Source of the DNA: an uncultured Bacteroides sp.
Lineage (GTDB): Bacteria; Bacteroidota; Bacteroidia; Bacteroidales; Bacteroidaceae
Direction of reading: 5' to 3'
NCBI GenBank assembly: GCA_900755095.1
Contig: CAAEFE010000086.1
Coordinates: forward strand, 62,001 to 126,000
DNA length: 64,000 nt
The first letter of the stretch is position 1; each line of letters starts with the position of its first letter. A program made the translations under genes and the position numbers. The notes beneath the pieces were generated by a model. The model was given only the letters and a program-made list of their open reading frames with translations. It searched no databases and was not told where the DNA came from. This document shows positions 9,055 through 19,094 of the stretch, one piece after another.

Positions 9055-10554
9055 TTAACTGAAAATATAAACAACAATTCCGGCAATCGCCACATACACT
9101 AACGCATAAGGAATGGCCGCTTTCAGTATTTCCCCTTCTTTTCCCTGTTGGTTTCCCGCAGAAGTAGCAATGGCAATACTTTGTGGAGAGATAATCTTAC
9201 CACCTGTGGCACCTACTGTATTTGCCGCAGATAGCCAATCCGGACTAACATGAATCTGTCCTGCCACACTTGCTTGCAACTTTCCGAAAAGGATGTTGGA
9301 AGACGTATCGCTTCCGGTGATAAATGTTCCCAGACAACCGATAACCGGAGCAAATAACGGATACAAACTTCCGGTAGCCGTAGCCAGTGCTGTGGCAATC
9401 ACGGCGATCATTCCGGAACTATCCATAATAGTAGATAACCCCACGAGGCAGATAACCGTAATGAATGTTTTCTTCAACTGCTTCACGGTATTCCAAAGAA
9501 CGATGAACAGATCTTTTACTTTAGCCCCCTGAATCAATCCACCGATAAAAGTACCGATGAAAAGCAATACTCCGGCATGGGTCAGCCAGGAAATAGTATA
9601 ATTGACGGTGGACGCATTGATAGGAAGGCTGATTCTCGTAATCCAGTTATTCTCTAATGTATGACGTAATCCCGGAAAGAGGGGACTGGTTAAGATAATC
9701 AGAAACAGAATCAGTAAATAAATGCTCCATGCATTTAATATATCTTTCGTTTTCAGATGGCTTTTTCGTGCTTTCTCTTCTTTGGATGCAGTAAGTTTTC
9801 CATAAATAACGATTACGATAATAGAAAGAATACTGCCGATTATGGCCGGAGATTCAGCACCCATATATTTTGCTGCCACATATTGGCTGGCTAAAGAGAC
9901 TCCGCCTACCAATAAAGCCAGGAATATATTTTTCGGGAGCGACTTAAGTTTGGAATCAGTAAGGAAAAGTAGAACCAGCGGAATCAGGAACATTAAAACG
10001 GATAATTGCAATACGACATTCGTACTAAGATGCAATACGTCCAAATTCGTTTCTTTGGCCAATACTAATACCGGAGTTCCGATTGCTCCGAAAGCAGTGG
10101 CTACACTATTGGCAATCAGACTCACCGTTGCCGAAAAGATAGGCTTGAATCCTAGACTGATAAGAATTGCCGCCGGAATAGCTACTGCTGTTCCGAAGCC
10201 GGCCATAGCTTCCAATAGACCTCCAAATCCCCAAGTCAGTAATAACACCTGAATACTTTTATCGGTAGAAATAGATGCGAATTGCTGTTTGATAATCTCC
10301 ATCTTTTCAGTTTTCAACAATACATTATAACTGAAAATAGCCATCAAAATAATGATTAAGATAGGAGAGACAGCTTTTAATGCTCCATATAAAAAGGAGT
10401 AAAACAGATTGTCTACCGAGAAAGCAAAGCCGAAAAGAGCAATCAGCATCGTTACAATCAGAGAAATGATACTACTTTTATCACCTGACATTTTAAAAAA
10501 TGCCATCAGTATAATCAACAGTAACACTGGAATAACAGCAAGGATCAAGGTCAT
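9055..10554 (-). CDS. lctP: L-lactate permease (LctP family)
   Basis: This is a 499-residue polytopic membrane protein with about 12-13 hydrophobic segments. The family signature is clear: LLLTWGFGGLLEAMAGFGTAVAIPAAILISLGF at about residues 105-137 and FITGSDTSSNILFGKLQ near 410. LctP proteins import lactate or glycolate with protons. No lactate dehydrogenase gene is adjacent. It sits just after a terminator that closes the DUF3575/DUF3868 operon, so it probably has its own promoter. The length and the C-terminal hydrophobic tail are normal for the family. Confidence 0.9.
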   Translation of the reverse strand: MTLILAVIPVLLLIILMAFFKMSGDKSSIISLIVTMLIALFGFAFSVDNLFYSFLYGALKAVSPILIIILMAIFSYNVLLKTEKMEIIKQQFASISTDKSIQVLLLTWGFGGLLEAMAGFGTAVAIPAAILISLGFKPIFSATVSLIANSVATAFGAIGTPVLVLAKETNLDVLHLSTNVVLQLSVLMFLIPLVLLFLTDSKLKSLPKNIFLALLVGGVSLASQYVAAKYMGAESPAIIGSILSIIVIVIYGKLTASKEEKARKSHLKTKDILNAWSIYLLILFLIILTSPLFPGLRHTLENNWITRISLPINASTVNYTISWLTHAGVLLFIGTFIGGLIQGAKVKDLFIVLWNTVKQLKKTFITVICLVGLSTIMDSSGMIAVIATALATATGSLYPLFAPVIGCLGTFITGSDTSSNILFGKLQASVAGQIHVSPDWLSAANTVGATGGKIISPQSIAIATSAGNQQGKEGEILKAAIPYALVYVAIAGIVVYIFS

Positions 10555-10569
10555 AATTATCAGATTTAA

Positions 10570-10618
10570 AAAGTGGAACGTCGTTTATTATTGATATAAC
10601 AAACGAACGCCCCACTTT
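10570..10618 (-). terminator. Intrinsic terminator of the DUF3575-DUF3868 operon
   Basis: On the minus strand AAAGTGG (10618-10612) pairs with CCACTTT (10576-10570), with a second inner stem of about 12 bases. A T-rich run follows directly. It lies 29 bases past the DUF3868 gene stop. Confidence 0.65.
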
Positions 10619-10646
10619 GGTCGGTTGAATAAATAGATTTTTCTGT

Positions 10647-12101
10647 TTATTTCATCTTCACACTTAAAACTTGTTGTAATTGTTTTAAGTTGGCAAGGGC
10701 AGCTTCGTTACCTAGCTTTGCTGCCTGCTCGAATGCGGCCATGGCACGGTTAATGTCTCCGTTAAGGAAATTGTAGACTCCGGTATTGTTGATGAATTCG
10801 GCAGTATTGTGGTCGGCTTTTTCCATAAACTTCACTGCTGCATTCAAATCTTTTTGTGATAATGCGACAGCTCCTGCGTTCAGGTTGGCTACAGCGTCAG
10901 TAGGATACATGCGTACAGCAATATCGAATACATTAACAAAATCCTTGCTGCCTTTCGGATAACTGTTAGCTACCTGATACATTTCGTTCAGACTAAGATA
11001 TTTCGGATTTTCCCGGATAATGATGCGGCCTTGTTCAACATCGAAATTGACAACGGTGTAGTCAATTTTGCAATTCACTTTACGCAGTCTCGGATAAATC
11101 TCTTTCAACATGGTACGGTAAGGAGCTCCTCCACCTACGCGCATGATTTCCTGTTTACGTTTGGCATCGTCAGTCGTATTTTTGATGATGTTCAGGAATG
11201 TTTCCTTCTCCTTCATCGAAGAAGATTGGAGTGCTTTTACCAATCCATCCCAGTTCTCACCACCAAAAGTCACTTTATATAGTTTGGAAGACACTTTTTC
11301 GTTCTTAACCAGATAATCCTTCAAAGCTTCCGCACGTTTTTTGGAAAGCTGTTCATTGAAGGCAAGAGGTCCTTCCGGCGAGGCGAAACCTTCGATACTG
11401 ATACCTTTTACAGTCAGGTTCCGGTCATTCTGTATTTTGTCAAACATGGCATGGATATTCACCAATTCAGCATGATTGTTCATGAAGTCGGTAAGGATCA
11501 CCGATTTGTTGACCGGAAAATCCAGATGAGCTTCATATTGTTCGCTACGGTTTTTGACCACTTCTACGGTTGGCTGAATATAGGCAATGATAGGAGACAT
11601 GGCACTTAAACGTTTGGCTTCGGTAGATACATCATTGGTAATCAGTTCCTGTGCATTCATTTCCTGATAATTGCCGCATCCGCATAGATTCTCTACAAGT
11701 TGCAAACTGGCATTAGCCATCCAGGGTTTGTAAGGAATCACCTGCGTATAATTAAAAGTTTCCCTTTTATTATAAGGAACGATAATGGCGGTAGGTTCTT
11801 GCTTAGTGATTGCCAGACCGCGGATATATGCTTTTTCGCGTCTTTTACCATTGACGATGATTTCTTGCAAGGATACATTATGCTGTCCGTCCGTCAGCAG
11901 GGGAATAAGGCTTAAACTTCGGGCGGAACCTATTGTCAGATTCTTCATGTCGAAGGTCATGCCGACATAAAGAGAGTTACCTTGTTGCCATAAAGATACG
12001 TTCGAGAGAGTGAGCGCATCGTTCAGGAATTTTTGTGCATGAGCCGGTAGGATGGCGGCTGCAAAAGCTATAAATAGATAAATAAGTTTTCTTTTCATCA
12101 T
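10647..12101 (-). CDS. DUF3868-type envelope protein with OmpA-like and TPR C-terminus
   Basis: The 484-residue protein has a Sec signal peptide (cleaved after PAHAQ). The N-terminal 150 residues resemble DUF3868 (LTLSNVSLWQQGNSLYVGMTFDMKNL). An OmpA-like segment follows at about 190-330 (ISIEGFASPEGPLAFNEQLSKKRAEALKDYL), which in OmpA proteins contacts peptidoglycan. The last 110 residues form TPR-like repeats (AVANLNAGAVALSQKDLNAAVKFMEKADH). In Bacteroidales such genes pair with DUF3575 and often lie beside fimbrial genes; here the DUF3575 partner is present 21 bases upstream, but no fimbrillin is seen nearby. Confidence 0.8.
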   Translation of the reverse strand: MMKRKLIYLFIAFAAAILPAHAQKFLNDALTLSNVSLWQQGNSLYVGMTFDMKNLTIGSARSLSLIPLLTDGQHNVSLQEIIVNGKRREKAYIRGLAITKQEPTAIIVPYNKRETFNYTQVIPYKPWMANASLQLVENLCGCGNYQEMNAQELITNDVSTEAKRLSAMSPIIAYIQPTVEVVKNRSEQYEAHLDFPVNKSVILTDFMNNHAELVNIHAMFDKIQNDRNLTVKGISIEGFASPEGPLAFNEQLSKKRAEALKDYLVKNEKVSSKLYKVTFGGENWDGLVKALQSSSMKEKETFLNIIKNTTDDAKRKQEIMRVGGGAPYRTMLKEIYPRLRKVNCKIDYTVVNFDVEQGRIIIRENPKYLSLNEMYQVANSYPKGSKDFVNVFDIAVRMYPTDAVANLNAGAVALSQKDLNAAVKFMEKADHNTAEFINNTGVYNFLNGDINRAMAAFEQAAKLGNEAALANLKQLQQVLSVKMK

Positions 12102-12122
12102 TGTAAGTTTTAGAAAGTTCGA

Positions 12123-12710
12123 TTATTTGATGACATAAATGAAGCTAAGACCGACTTTGGTCGGGCCGAAATAATTACTGGTGTTATGTCCCAGCTTTTC
12201 ACCTCCGTCACCACGGGCATACTTATCATATTCCAGACGGGCGTATCCCACTCCGATGGTAGCTTCCATACTCCATCGTTTGCTTATGATCCATTGATAT
12301 CCGTAGGAAATACCGGCTCCGTACAGATTGCCGTCGTAACGGTCATGTCCCATTCCGAATATATTCAGATTGCTGACATTCATTTCTCCGTAATGTCCGT
12401 GTAAACCGAAGAAACTTCCGTTGAAACGTTCGCAGAGCCAATAGCGTAATTCCGGCTGAACGAGCCAATGTTTGATTTGACGGTCGTCACCAAACTTCCA
12501 CGGATTGTAGTTACCGGATATGTCGAGAGTCAGTTTCTTTGCCAATCCCACTTCGATTCCTAAATTGGGCGTAGAAGTGGCCCAATAGAGAGCATTGGTC
12601 TTGATGGCAAATTTGGGTAGATAGGTTTCATTCCGTTGTACCTGTGCATGAATACTTGTACCGAACACGAGCAGGAAACCGGCTGCTAATAAGATTTTAA
12701 TTGTTCTCAT
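12123..12710 (-). CDS. DUF3575 outer-membrane protein
   Basis: This 195-residue protein has a signal peptide (FGTSIHAQVQ) followed by amphipathic strands typical of a small 8-strand outer-membrane barrel. FAIKTNALYWATSTPNLGIEVGL and the WFKPELRYW-like segment (HWLVQPELRYWLCERFNG) are DUF3575 hallmarks. It ends FIYVIK, close to a barrel end. It is the first gene of a two-gene operon with the DUF3868/OmpA-like protein. The function of the pair is unknown; a role in anchoring surface fibres has been suggested by gene context in this phylum. Confidence 0.85.
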   Translation of the reverse strand: MRTIKILLAAGFLLVFGTSIHAQVQRNETYLPKFAIKTNALYWATSTPNLGIEVGLAKKLTLDISGNYNPWKFGDDRQIKHWLVQPELRYWLCERFNGSFFGLHGHYGEMNVSNLNIFGMGHDRYDGNLYGAGISYGYQWIISKRWSMEATIGVGYARLEYDKYARGDGGEKLGHNTSNYFGPTKVGLSFIYVIK

Positions 12711-12848
12711 TTTGTTAGGGTATAGGTTTTATTAAAAATGATAAGCGATAAACAGAAAAGCGGAGAAGTTTGTTGTCGCAACCTGCAAAAAAAAGCTCCC
12801 TAAATAAATGGATAAAGATGTTTTAAGGCATAAATGCTAACAATTTCC

Positions 12849-12883
12849 ACGCATGATGCGTTCATTATATAAAAGTACCTTTG
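12849..12883 (+). promoter_or_regulatory. Promoter with overlapping 13-base palindrome before the acyl-CoA carboxylase operon
   Basis: TACCTTTG at 12876-12883 is a -7 box, 77 bases before the first start codon. ACGCATGATGCGT at 12849-12861 is a palindrome around a single central base and covers the -33 position, where no TTG is present. A palindrome in that place could be the binding site of a repressor or activator. Confidence 0.45.
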
Positions 12884-12959
12884 TGTAATCAATATGACAA
12901 TGATTTCATTTATTACTGTTTATTTTTACACACACATACAACTTTAATAATTACAGCCT

Positions 12960-14504
12960 ATGAAAGAGCTTATTAGCAACCTGGAAGAACTGAACAGGAA
13001 AGCAGAAAAAGGCGGCGGAGACGCTCGCATTGAAAAACAACATTCTGTGGGCAAACTGACCGCCCGTGAACGCATCGATTTATTATTGGAGAAAGGTTCG
13101 TTTATCGAACTGGATAAGTTGGTAACCCATCGGTGTACCGATTTCGGTATGGAAAAGCAGAAATTTGCCGGAGACGGGGTGGTGACGGGATATGGTATGA
13201 TTGGCAAGCGCCTGGTTTATGTATTCGCACAGGATTTCACCGTATTTGGAGGAGCTCTTTCGGAGACGCACGCTAAGAAAATTTGTAAAGTGATGGACAT
13301 GGCCATGCAGATGGGAGCACCCATCATCGGATTGAATGACTCGGGCGGTGCACGAATTCAGGAAGGGGTACGTTCTTTGGCCGGATATGCCGAGATATTC
13401 CTGCGCAACTCTATGGCATCCGGAGTGATTCCGCAGATTAGCGCAATCATGGGACCTTGTGCCGGAGGTGCAGTTTATTCTCCTGCATTGACAGATTTTA
13501 TCCTGATGGTGAAAAACTCCGGTTATATGTTTATTACAGGACCGGATGTGGTGAGAAGCGTGACACAGGAAGAAGTGACAAAAGAAGAACTCGGTGGAGT
13601 AGGTGTGCACATGACAAAGTCCGGTGTAGCCCATCTTTCTGCGGAAAACGATATTGAGTGCATCAATTATATTCGTGAATTGATCTCCTATCTGCCGGGG
13701 AATAATATGGAAGAGCCTCCGTTTGTAGCGACCAGCGATTCGCCGACTCGCCTGACTCCGGAACTGGCGGATTTGATTCCGTCCAATCCGAATCAGCCGT
13801 ATAATATAAAAGAGATGATAGAAGCGGTGGCTGATGATAATAGTTTCTTCGAGCTTCAGGCAGAATATGCTGCGAATATTGTGACGGGATATATCCGCCT
13901 GAATGGAAAAACGGTGGGAGTGGTGGCTAATCAGCCATTGGTGCTTGCTGGTACACTGGATATCAATGCGTCTATCAAAGCCGCCCGTTTTGTCCGCTTC
14001 TGTGATGCTTTCAATATCCCTTTACTGACACTGGTAGATGTTCCGGGATTCCTTCCGGGAATCGATCAGGAATATGGCGGAATTATCCGTAACGGGGCAA
14101 AATTACTTTATGCTTATTGTGAGGCTACGGTGCCGAAAGTGACGGTTATTACCCGCAAAGCATACGGTGGTGCTTACGATGTGATGAGTTCCAAGCATAT
14201 CCGTGGAGATGTAAATCTTGCTTTCCCTACCGCCGAAATCGCGGTGATGGGACCGGATGGAGCTGTGAATATCCTTTTCCGTAAGGAAATAGATAAAGCC
14301 GAGAAACCCGAAGAGAAACGGAAAGAACTTCAGGATGATTATCGCGGAAAGTTTGCCAATCCTTACCGGGCGGCGGAACTGGGATATGTGGATGAAGTAA
14401 TCGATCCGGCAGTAACCCGTTTGCGGTTGATTCGAAGTTTCGAGATGCTTGCCAACAAACGGCAGTCGAATCCTCCTAAGAAACATTCTAATCTACCGCT
14501 GTAA
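12960..14504 (+). CDS. Acyl-CoA carboxylase, carboxyltransferase subunit (propionyl-CoA carboxylase beta / methylmalonyl-CoA decarboxylase alpha type)
   Basis: The 514-residue protein matches the full-length carboxyltransferase family. It has the two crotonase-like halves, with [19 protein letters not shown] (about 120-140) and the acyl-CoA oxyanion-hole glycines in [12 protein letters not shown] in the first. The second half carries VDVPGFLPG and [15 protein letters not shown]. It moves CO2 from biotin on the carrier protein to an acyl-CoA such as propionyl-CoA. The next two genes supply biotin carboxylase and the biotin carrier, so the unit is a carboxylase rather than a sodium-pumping decarboxylase, which would need a membrane subunit. 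The nearby biotin genes fit the cofactor need. Confidence 0.9.
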   Translation: MKELISNLEELNRKAEKGGGDARIEKQHSVGKLTARERIDLLLEKGSFIELDKLVTHRCTDFGMEKQKFAGDGVVTGYGMIGKRLVYVFAQDFTVFGGALSETHAKKICKVMDMAMQMGAPIIGLNDSGGARIQEGVRSLAGYAEIFLRNSMASGVIPQISAIMGPCAGGAVYSPALTDFILMVKNSGYMFITGPDVVRSVTQEEVTKEELGGVGVHMTKSGVAHLSAENDIECINYIRELISYLPGNNMEEPPFVATSDSPTRLTPELADLIPSNPNQPYNIKEMIEAVADDNSFFELQAEYAANIVTGYIRLNGKTVGVVANQPLVLAGTLDINASIKAARFVRFCDAFNIPLLTLVDVPGFLPGIDQEYGGIIRNGAKLLYAYCEATVPKVTVITRKAYGGAYDVMSSKHIRGDVNLAFPTAEIAVMGPDGAVNILFRKEIDKAEKPEEKRKELQDDYRGKFANPYRAAELGYVDEVIDPAVTRLRLIRSFEMLANKRQSNPPKKHSNLPL

Positions 14505-14582
14505 GCCTGTTTATGGATTAAATCCGTGCCTAAAATTATTAAATTGCTCTTTTAAGTTTTGACTTCTAAAAAGAAAAAGATT

Positions 14583-16094
14583 ATGATAAAAAAAATATTA
14601 GTAGCCAACCGGGGTGAGATAGCGATGCGCATCTTCCGGACTTGTCGGGTGATGAATATCTCGACAGTGGCTGTTTATACCCATGTAGACCGCGGAGCTT
14701 TGCACGTGCGTTATGCGGAAGAAGCCTATTGCATCTCCGAATCGCCCGAAGATACCTCCTACCTAAAGCCGGAATTGATATTGTCCATTGCCAAAAAGAC
14801 CGGAGCCGCTATTCATCCGGGATATGGTTTCCTGTCGGAGAATGCGGATTTTGCCCGCCGTTGCGAAGAAGAGGGAGTGATTTTTATCGGACCGAGTGCG
14901 GATATTATTTCCAAAATGGGAATCAAGACGGAGGCCCGTAAGATTATGCGGGAAGCAGGATTGCCTATTGTGCCCGGAACCGAAACACCGGTACAGGGCA
15001 TTGATGAAGTGAAGAAGGTAGCTAATGAAGTTGGCTATCCCATTATGCTGAAAGCACTTGCGGGAGGTGGAGGAAAAGGTATGCGTCTGGTACGTACGGA
15101 AGAAGAGGTGGAAACAGCTCTCCGTTTGTCGCAATCCGAAGCAGGGACGTCCTTTGGCAATGATGCGGTTTATATTGAAAAATATATTGAGAATCCGCAT
15201 CATATCGAAGTTCAGATCATGGGAGATAAGTATGGGAATGTCGTTCATCTGTATGAACGTGAATGTTCCATTCAGCGTCGTAACCAAAAGGTGATAGAAG
15301 AAAGTCCTTCTCCTTTTGTGAAAGAGGAGACGAGAAAGAAGATGTTGAAGGTAGCTGTGGAAGCCTGTAAGAAAATAGGTTATTACAGTGCCGGGACATT
15401 GGAGTTTATGATGGATAAAGACCAGAATTTCTACTTTCTCGAGATGAATACTCGTTTGCAGGTAGAGCATCCTGTGACGGAGGAGTGCACAGGCGTTGAC
15501 TTGGTACGGGATATGATAACTGTTGCTGCCGGAAATCCATTACCTTACAAACAGGATGATATTGAGTTTAGCGGAGCAGCGATCGAATGTCGTATTTACG
15601 CCGAAGATCCGGAGAATAACTTCATGCCTTCTCCCGGTGTGATTACTGTTCGTGAAGCTCCCGAGGGACGTAACCTGCGTCTTGACAGTGCCGCTTATGC
15701 CGGATTTGAAGTCTCTCTGCATTATGACCCGATGATTGCCAAGCTATGTTGTTGGGGGCGTACCCGTGCTTCTGCCATTTCCAATATGGCACGTGCTTTG
15801 CGCGAGTATAAGATTCTGGGAATTAAAACAACGATTCCTTTCCATCAACGTGTATTGAAGAACGCAGCTTTCCTGAAAGGTGAATATGACACGACGTTTA
15901 TTGATACACGCTTCGATAAGGAAGACCTGAAACGTCGTCAGAATACAGATCCGACAGTGGCTGTCATTGCTGCCGCAGTGCGACATTACGAGCGCGAGAA
16001 AGAAGCGGCTTCCCGTGCAACAACACTCCCGGTAGTAGGAGAATCACTCTGGAAGTATTATGGTAAATTGCAGATGACTGCTAATAATTATTGA
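14583..16094 (+). CDS. Biotin carboxylase subunit of the acyl-CoA carboxylase
   Basis: From the ATG at 14583 (MIKKILVANRGEIAMRIF) the protein has 503 residues. It is a standard biotin carboxylase: an N-terminal Rossmann-like domain, an ATP-grasp domain with the glycine loop LKALAGGGGKGMRLV (about 158-172) and EMNTRLQVEHPVTE (about 285-300), then the C-terminal domain with FHQRVL. It carboxylates carrier-bound biotin with ATP and bicarbonate. A TTG eight codons upstream is in frame but less likely as a start, because the family begins at the chosen ATG. The C-terminus is about 50 residues longer than the E. coli enzyme. Confidence 0.92.
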   Translation: MIKKILVANRGEIAMRIFRTCRVMNISTVAVYTHVDRGALHVRYAEEAYCISESPEDTSYLKPELILSIAKKTGAAIHPGYGFLSENADFARRCEEEGVIFIGPSADIISKMGIKTEARKIMREAGLPIVPGTETPVQGIDEVKKVANEVGYPIMLKALAGGGGKGMRLVRTEEEVETALRLSQSEAGTSFGNDAVYIEKYIENPHHIEVQIMGDKYGNVVHLYERECSIQRRNQKVIEESPSPFVKEETRKKMLKVAVEACKKIGYYSAGTLEFMMDKDQNFYFLEMNTRLQVEHPVTEECTGVDLVRDMITVAAGNPLPYKQDDIEFSGAAIECRIYAEDPENNFMPSPGVITVREAPEGRNLRLDSAAYAGFEVSLHYDPMIAKLCCWGRTRASAISNMARALREYKILGIKTTIPFHQRVLKNAAFLKGEYDTTFIDTRFDKEDLKRRQNTDPTVAVIAAAVRHYEREKEAASRATTLPVVGESLWKYYGKLQMTANNY

Positions 16095-16123
16095 TTTGAG
16101 ACTAATAAATAACGGAACAGATT

Positions 16124-16648
16124 ATGGGTACAACATTAGCTACATATTACGCCAAGCTCCAGGATATGCCGGACAGTGAATATAAGGTGGAGATTCTGGA
16201 GGACGGACCAATCAAGAAGATTGCAGTCAATGGTAAGATATATGAGGTCGATTATAACATGGGTGGCGACTCTATCCATTCGATCATCATCGATCACCAC
16301 TCGCATGGAGTGCAGATTTCTCCTTCTTCCAATAATTCATATACGATTATGAATAAAGGGGAGCTTTATCAGATTGAATTGCAGGGAGAAATGGAGAAGA
16401 TACATAATGCCCGCACTGCTGCTGAATCCGTAGGGCGTCAGGTGGTACAGGCACCGATGCCGGGAGTTATCCTGAAGACGTATGTAAAGAAAGGAGATCT
16501 CGTGAAGCGGGGTGATCCGCTTTGTGTATTGGTGGCGATGAAAATGGAGAATGAGATACGTTCGGTGACGGATGGAGTTGTGAAAGAAGTATTCGTGGAA
16601 GATGGCATGAAGGTGGGATTGAACGACCGGATTATGGTAATTGAGTAA
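16124..16648 (+). CDS. Biotin carboxyl carrier protein subunit
   Basis: The 174-residue protein ends with a biotinyl domain; the modified lysine is in VAMKMENE, near residue 140, about 34 residues before the C-terminus as is usual. VVQAPMPGVILKTYVKKGD starts the domain. The N-terminal half is a link domain without a proline-rich hinge. It carries CO2 between the two preceding subunits. It lies 29 bases after the biotin carboxylase gene and completes the operon. Confidence 0.92.
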   Translation: MGTTLATYYAKLQDMPDSEYKVEILEDGPIKKIAVNGKIYEVDYNMGGDSIHSIIIDHHSHGVQISPSSNNSYTIMNKGELYQIELQGEMEKIHNARTAAESVGRQVVQAPMPGVILKTYVKKGDLVKRGDPLCVLVAMKMENEIRSVTDGVVKEVFVEDGMKVGLNDRIMVIE

Positions 16649-16666
16649 TTCTTTGAAAAAAACGGG

Positions 16667-16725
16667 GTAAATACGTGCTTTTATTCAAAAAAATATTTAC
16701 TTTTGGCAGATAAGTACGTATTTAC
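16667..16725 (+). promoter_or_regulatory. -7 box flanked by a 14-base inverted repeat, before the hybrid kinase gene
   Basis: TACTTTTG at 16698-16705 is a -7 box 32 bases before the kinase start. It lies between GTAAATACGTGCTT (16667-16680) and AAGTACGTATTTAC (16712-16725), an inverted repeat with one G:T step. The repeat could be a regulator site or a leader hairpin; no T-run follows, so it does not look like a terminator. Confidence 0.5.
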
Positions 16726-16736
16726 ACCGTTACATT

Positions 16737-19094
16737 ATGAGTATCGAACAAAGCAAAGAAGCATTATTAGAACAGTTAGAAGCACTTAAAAAAGAAAACG
16801 AGCAGCTTAGAAAAGAACTTTCTACCCTTAGGGATGAGAAATATAACGATCGTCCTGTTAGTTTTAAAGAAAAATATGCTGTTAGAATACTAGACTCTCT
16901 TCCCGATATGCTGACTGTCTTCAATCAGAGTGAGGTAGGTATTGAAGTTGTTTCCAATGAGGAAACCAACCATGTAGGAATATCAAACAAGGATTTTAGA
17001 GGGATGCGTATGCAGGATATGGTTCCACCGGAAGCATATCAGAATATTCACTCCAATATGCGTCATGCTATCACCACCGGAACTGTTTCAACTGCACATC
17101 ACGAACTGGATTTTAATGGTGAACGCCATTATTACGAGAACCGTATTTTTCCGTTGGATGAGGAATACGTGCTGATTATGTGTCGTGATATAACGGAACG
17201 AGTAGCTACCCAAAGGCAGTTGGAAGTTTTTAAAAGTGTGCTCGATAAGGTGAGTGACAGCATTCTTGCTGTGGCGGGAGATGGAACGCTGGTTTATGCG
17301 AATAAGCAATTTATAGAAGAATACGGTGTAACGCAAGAGTTGGGTACACAAAAAGTATATGATTTGCGTGTCTCTATGACCGACAGGGGGGCGTGGGAAA
17401 AAAGATTGCAGGAAATTCGTGATAACGATGGTAGCTTTGCTTATCGGGCGGCTTATATACCTTACGGGCATACGAAGGAGAGAGTACATCAGGTATCTGC
17501 TTTTCTGATTCGTGAAAATAATCAGGAACTCATTTGGTTCTTTACGCAGGATATTACTGATGTTATCAAGAAACGGGATGAACTCCGCGAACTGAATTTA
17601 TTGTTGGATGGTATTTTAAATAATATTCCGGTCTATTTGTGTGTGAAGGACCCGGAAGATGATTTTAGATATTTGTATTGGAATAAGGCATTTGCCGATC
17701 ATTCAGGTATTCCGGCGTCTAAAGCTATCGGGCATACGGATTATGAGATATTTCCGGTGCACGGAGACGCGGAGAAATTCCGTAAGGATGATTTGGAATT
17801 ACTCCAGACTCATAAGCGTATTGATATGCAGGAAACTTATCTGTCCGCTAATGGAGAAGCACGTATCGTGCAAACTTTGAAAGCACTCGTACCGATGGAG
17901 GGACGTAAACCTTTGCTGATTGGCATTTCGTGGGATATTACTAATCTTCAGAATATTGAGCAGGAACTAATCAAGGCAAGGATTAAAGCGGAGCAATCCG
18001 ACAGATTGAAAAGTGCTTTCCTTGCTAACATGAGTCATGAGATCCGGACCCCGCTGAATGCCATTGTAGGATTCTCCCAATTATTGCCTTCTGCCGAAAC
18101 TGCTGAAGAGAAAAAGCTCTATTCGGGTATTATCAATCAGAATTCGGATATCTTGTTGCAATTGATTAATGATATTCTGGATTTATCGAAGATAGAAGCC
18201 GGAACACTGGAATATATCAAACGTCCAATGAATCTGGGAGAGGTTTGCCGAACAATTTATACTGTTCATAAAGAACGTGTGAAAGAAGGGGTAACTCTTG
18301 TTTTTGATAATGAGGAGGAGGATTTGCTCATGGAGGGAGATCAGAACCGTATCATGCAGGTGATAACGAATTTCCTGACTAATGCAAGTAAGTTTACCTA
18401 TGAAGGAGAGATCCGTTTAGGTTTTGGACGAATGGATAAAGATATTCGTGTGTATGTAAAGGATACAGGAATAGGGATAGAACCGGAAAAGGTAGATCAT
18501 ATCTTCGAGCGTTTTGTCAAACTGAACTCTTTTGCCCAAGGGACAGGATTAGGTCTGTCTATCTGTCGGATGATTATCGAAAAAATCGGTGGAGAAATAG
18601 GGGTGACTTCCGAACTGGGTAAAGGCTCCACATTCTATTTCACGATCCCTTATGAAGAAACCGGAGAGCATGGTAAATTCTTTAAAGAGTCGAAAGTGGT
18701 ATCTAAAGGAAATACAGTCAATCGTGTACAACAGATTAAGAAGATTCTGGTAGCAGAAGATGTGGAGAGCAATTTTATCTTGCTGAAGAATCTGATTGGC
18801 AGGGAATATACATTGCTTTGGGCTAAAGACGGAGTGGAAGCTATCGAAATGTATAAGCAGTACCAACCGGACTTAATCCTGATGGATGTAAAAATGCCGC
18901 GTATGGATGGACTGGAAGCAACCCATATTATCCGCTCTTATTCTAAAGAAATTCCGATCATTGCTTTGACGGCTTATGCTTTTGAGGCGGATAAAGAATT
19001 GGCATTGGAGATGGGTTGTAATGACTTTGTGACCAAACCGATTTCGGAAAGAACATTGAGAAAGGCTTTAGATAAATATTCGACTACTGTTTAA
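16737..19094 (+). CDS. Soluble PAS-domain hybrid sensor histidine kinase
   Basis: This 785-residue protein has no membrane segment. A short coiled coil (residues 3-38) comes first. Three PAS-like domains follow, at about 45-160, 165-280 and 288-405 (the last with LDGILNNIPVYLCVKDPE). HisKA carries the phospho-His in FLANMSHEIRTPLNAIVGFSQLL (about 425-447). The ATPase domain has NFLTNASKFT, DTGIGIEP and GTGLGLSI. The C-terminal receiver (about 662-785) has the acceptor Asp in LILMDVKMPRMDG and the Lys in TKPISE. It should respond to a cytoplasmic signal. Its target is unknown because no DNA-binding output domain or adjacent response regulator is present. Confidence 0.9.
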   Translation: MSIEQSKEALLEQLEALKKENEQLRKELSTLRDEKYNDRPVSFKEKYAVRILDSLPDMLTVFNQSEVGIEVVSNEETNHVGISNKDFRGMRMQDMVPPEAYQNIHSNMRHAITTGTVSTAHHELDFNGERHYYENRIFPLDEEYVLIMCRDITERVATQRQLEVFKSVLDKVSDSILAVAGDGTLVYANKQFIEEYGVTQELGTQKVYDLRVSMTDRGAWEKRLQEIRDNDGSFAYRAAYIPYGHTKERVHQVSAFLIRENNQELIWFFTQDITDVIKKRDELRELNLLLDGILNNIPVYLCVKDPEDDFRYLYWNKAFADHSGIPASKAIGHTDYEIFPVHGDAEKFRKDDLELLQTHKRIDMQETYLSANGEARIVQTLKALVPMEGRKPLLIGISWDITNLQNIEQELIKARIKAEQSDRLKSAFLANMSHEIRTPLNAIVGFSQLLPSAETAEEKKLYSGIINQNSDILLQLINDILDLSKIEAGTLEYIKRPMNLGEVCRTIYTVHKERVKEGVTLVFDNEEEDLLMEGDQNRIMQVITNFLTNASKFTYEGEIRLGFGRMDKDIRVYVKDTGIGIEPEKVDHIFERFVKLNSFAQGTGLGLSICRMIIEKIGGEIGVTSELGKGSTFYFTIPYEETGEHGKFFKESKVVSKGNTVNRVQQIKKILVAEDVESNFILLKNLIGREYTLLWAKDGVEAIEMYKQYQPDLILMDVKMPRMDGLEATHIIRSYSKEIPIIALTAYAFEADKELALEMGCNDFVTKPISERTLRKALDKYSTTV

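Noticed and set aside
14763..15470. A 235-codon frame antisense to biotin carboxylase
   Set aside because: Composition is typical of an antisense shadow, and the sense frame is a complete conserved enzyme.
12960..16648. Sodium-pumping methylmalonyl-CoA decarboxylase operon
   Set aside because: A biotin carboxylase gene is present and the membrane beta and delta subunits are missing, so a three-subunit carboxylase fits better.
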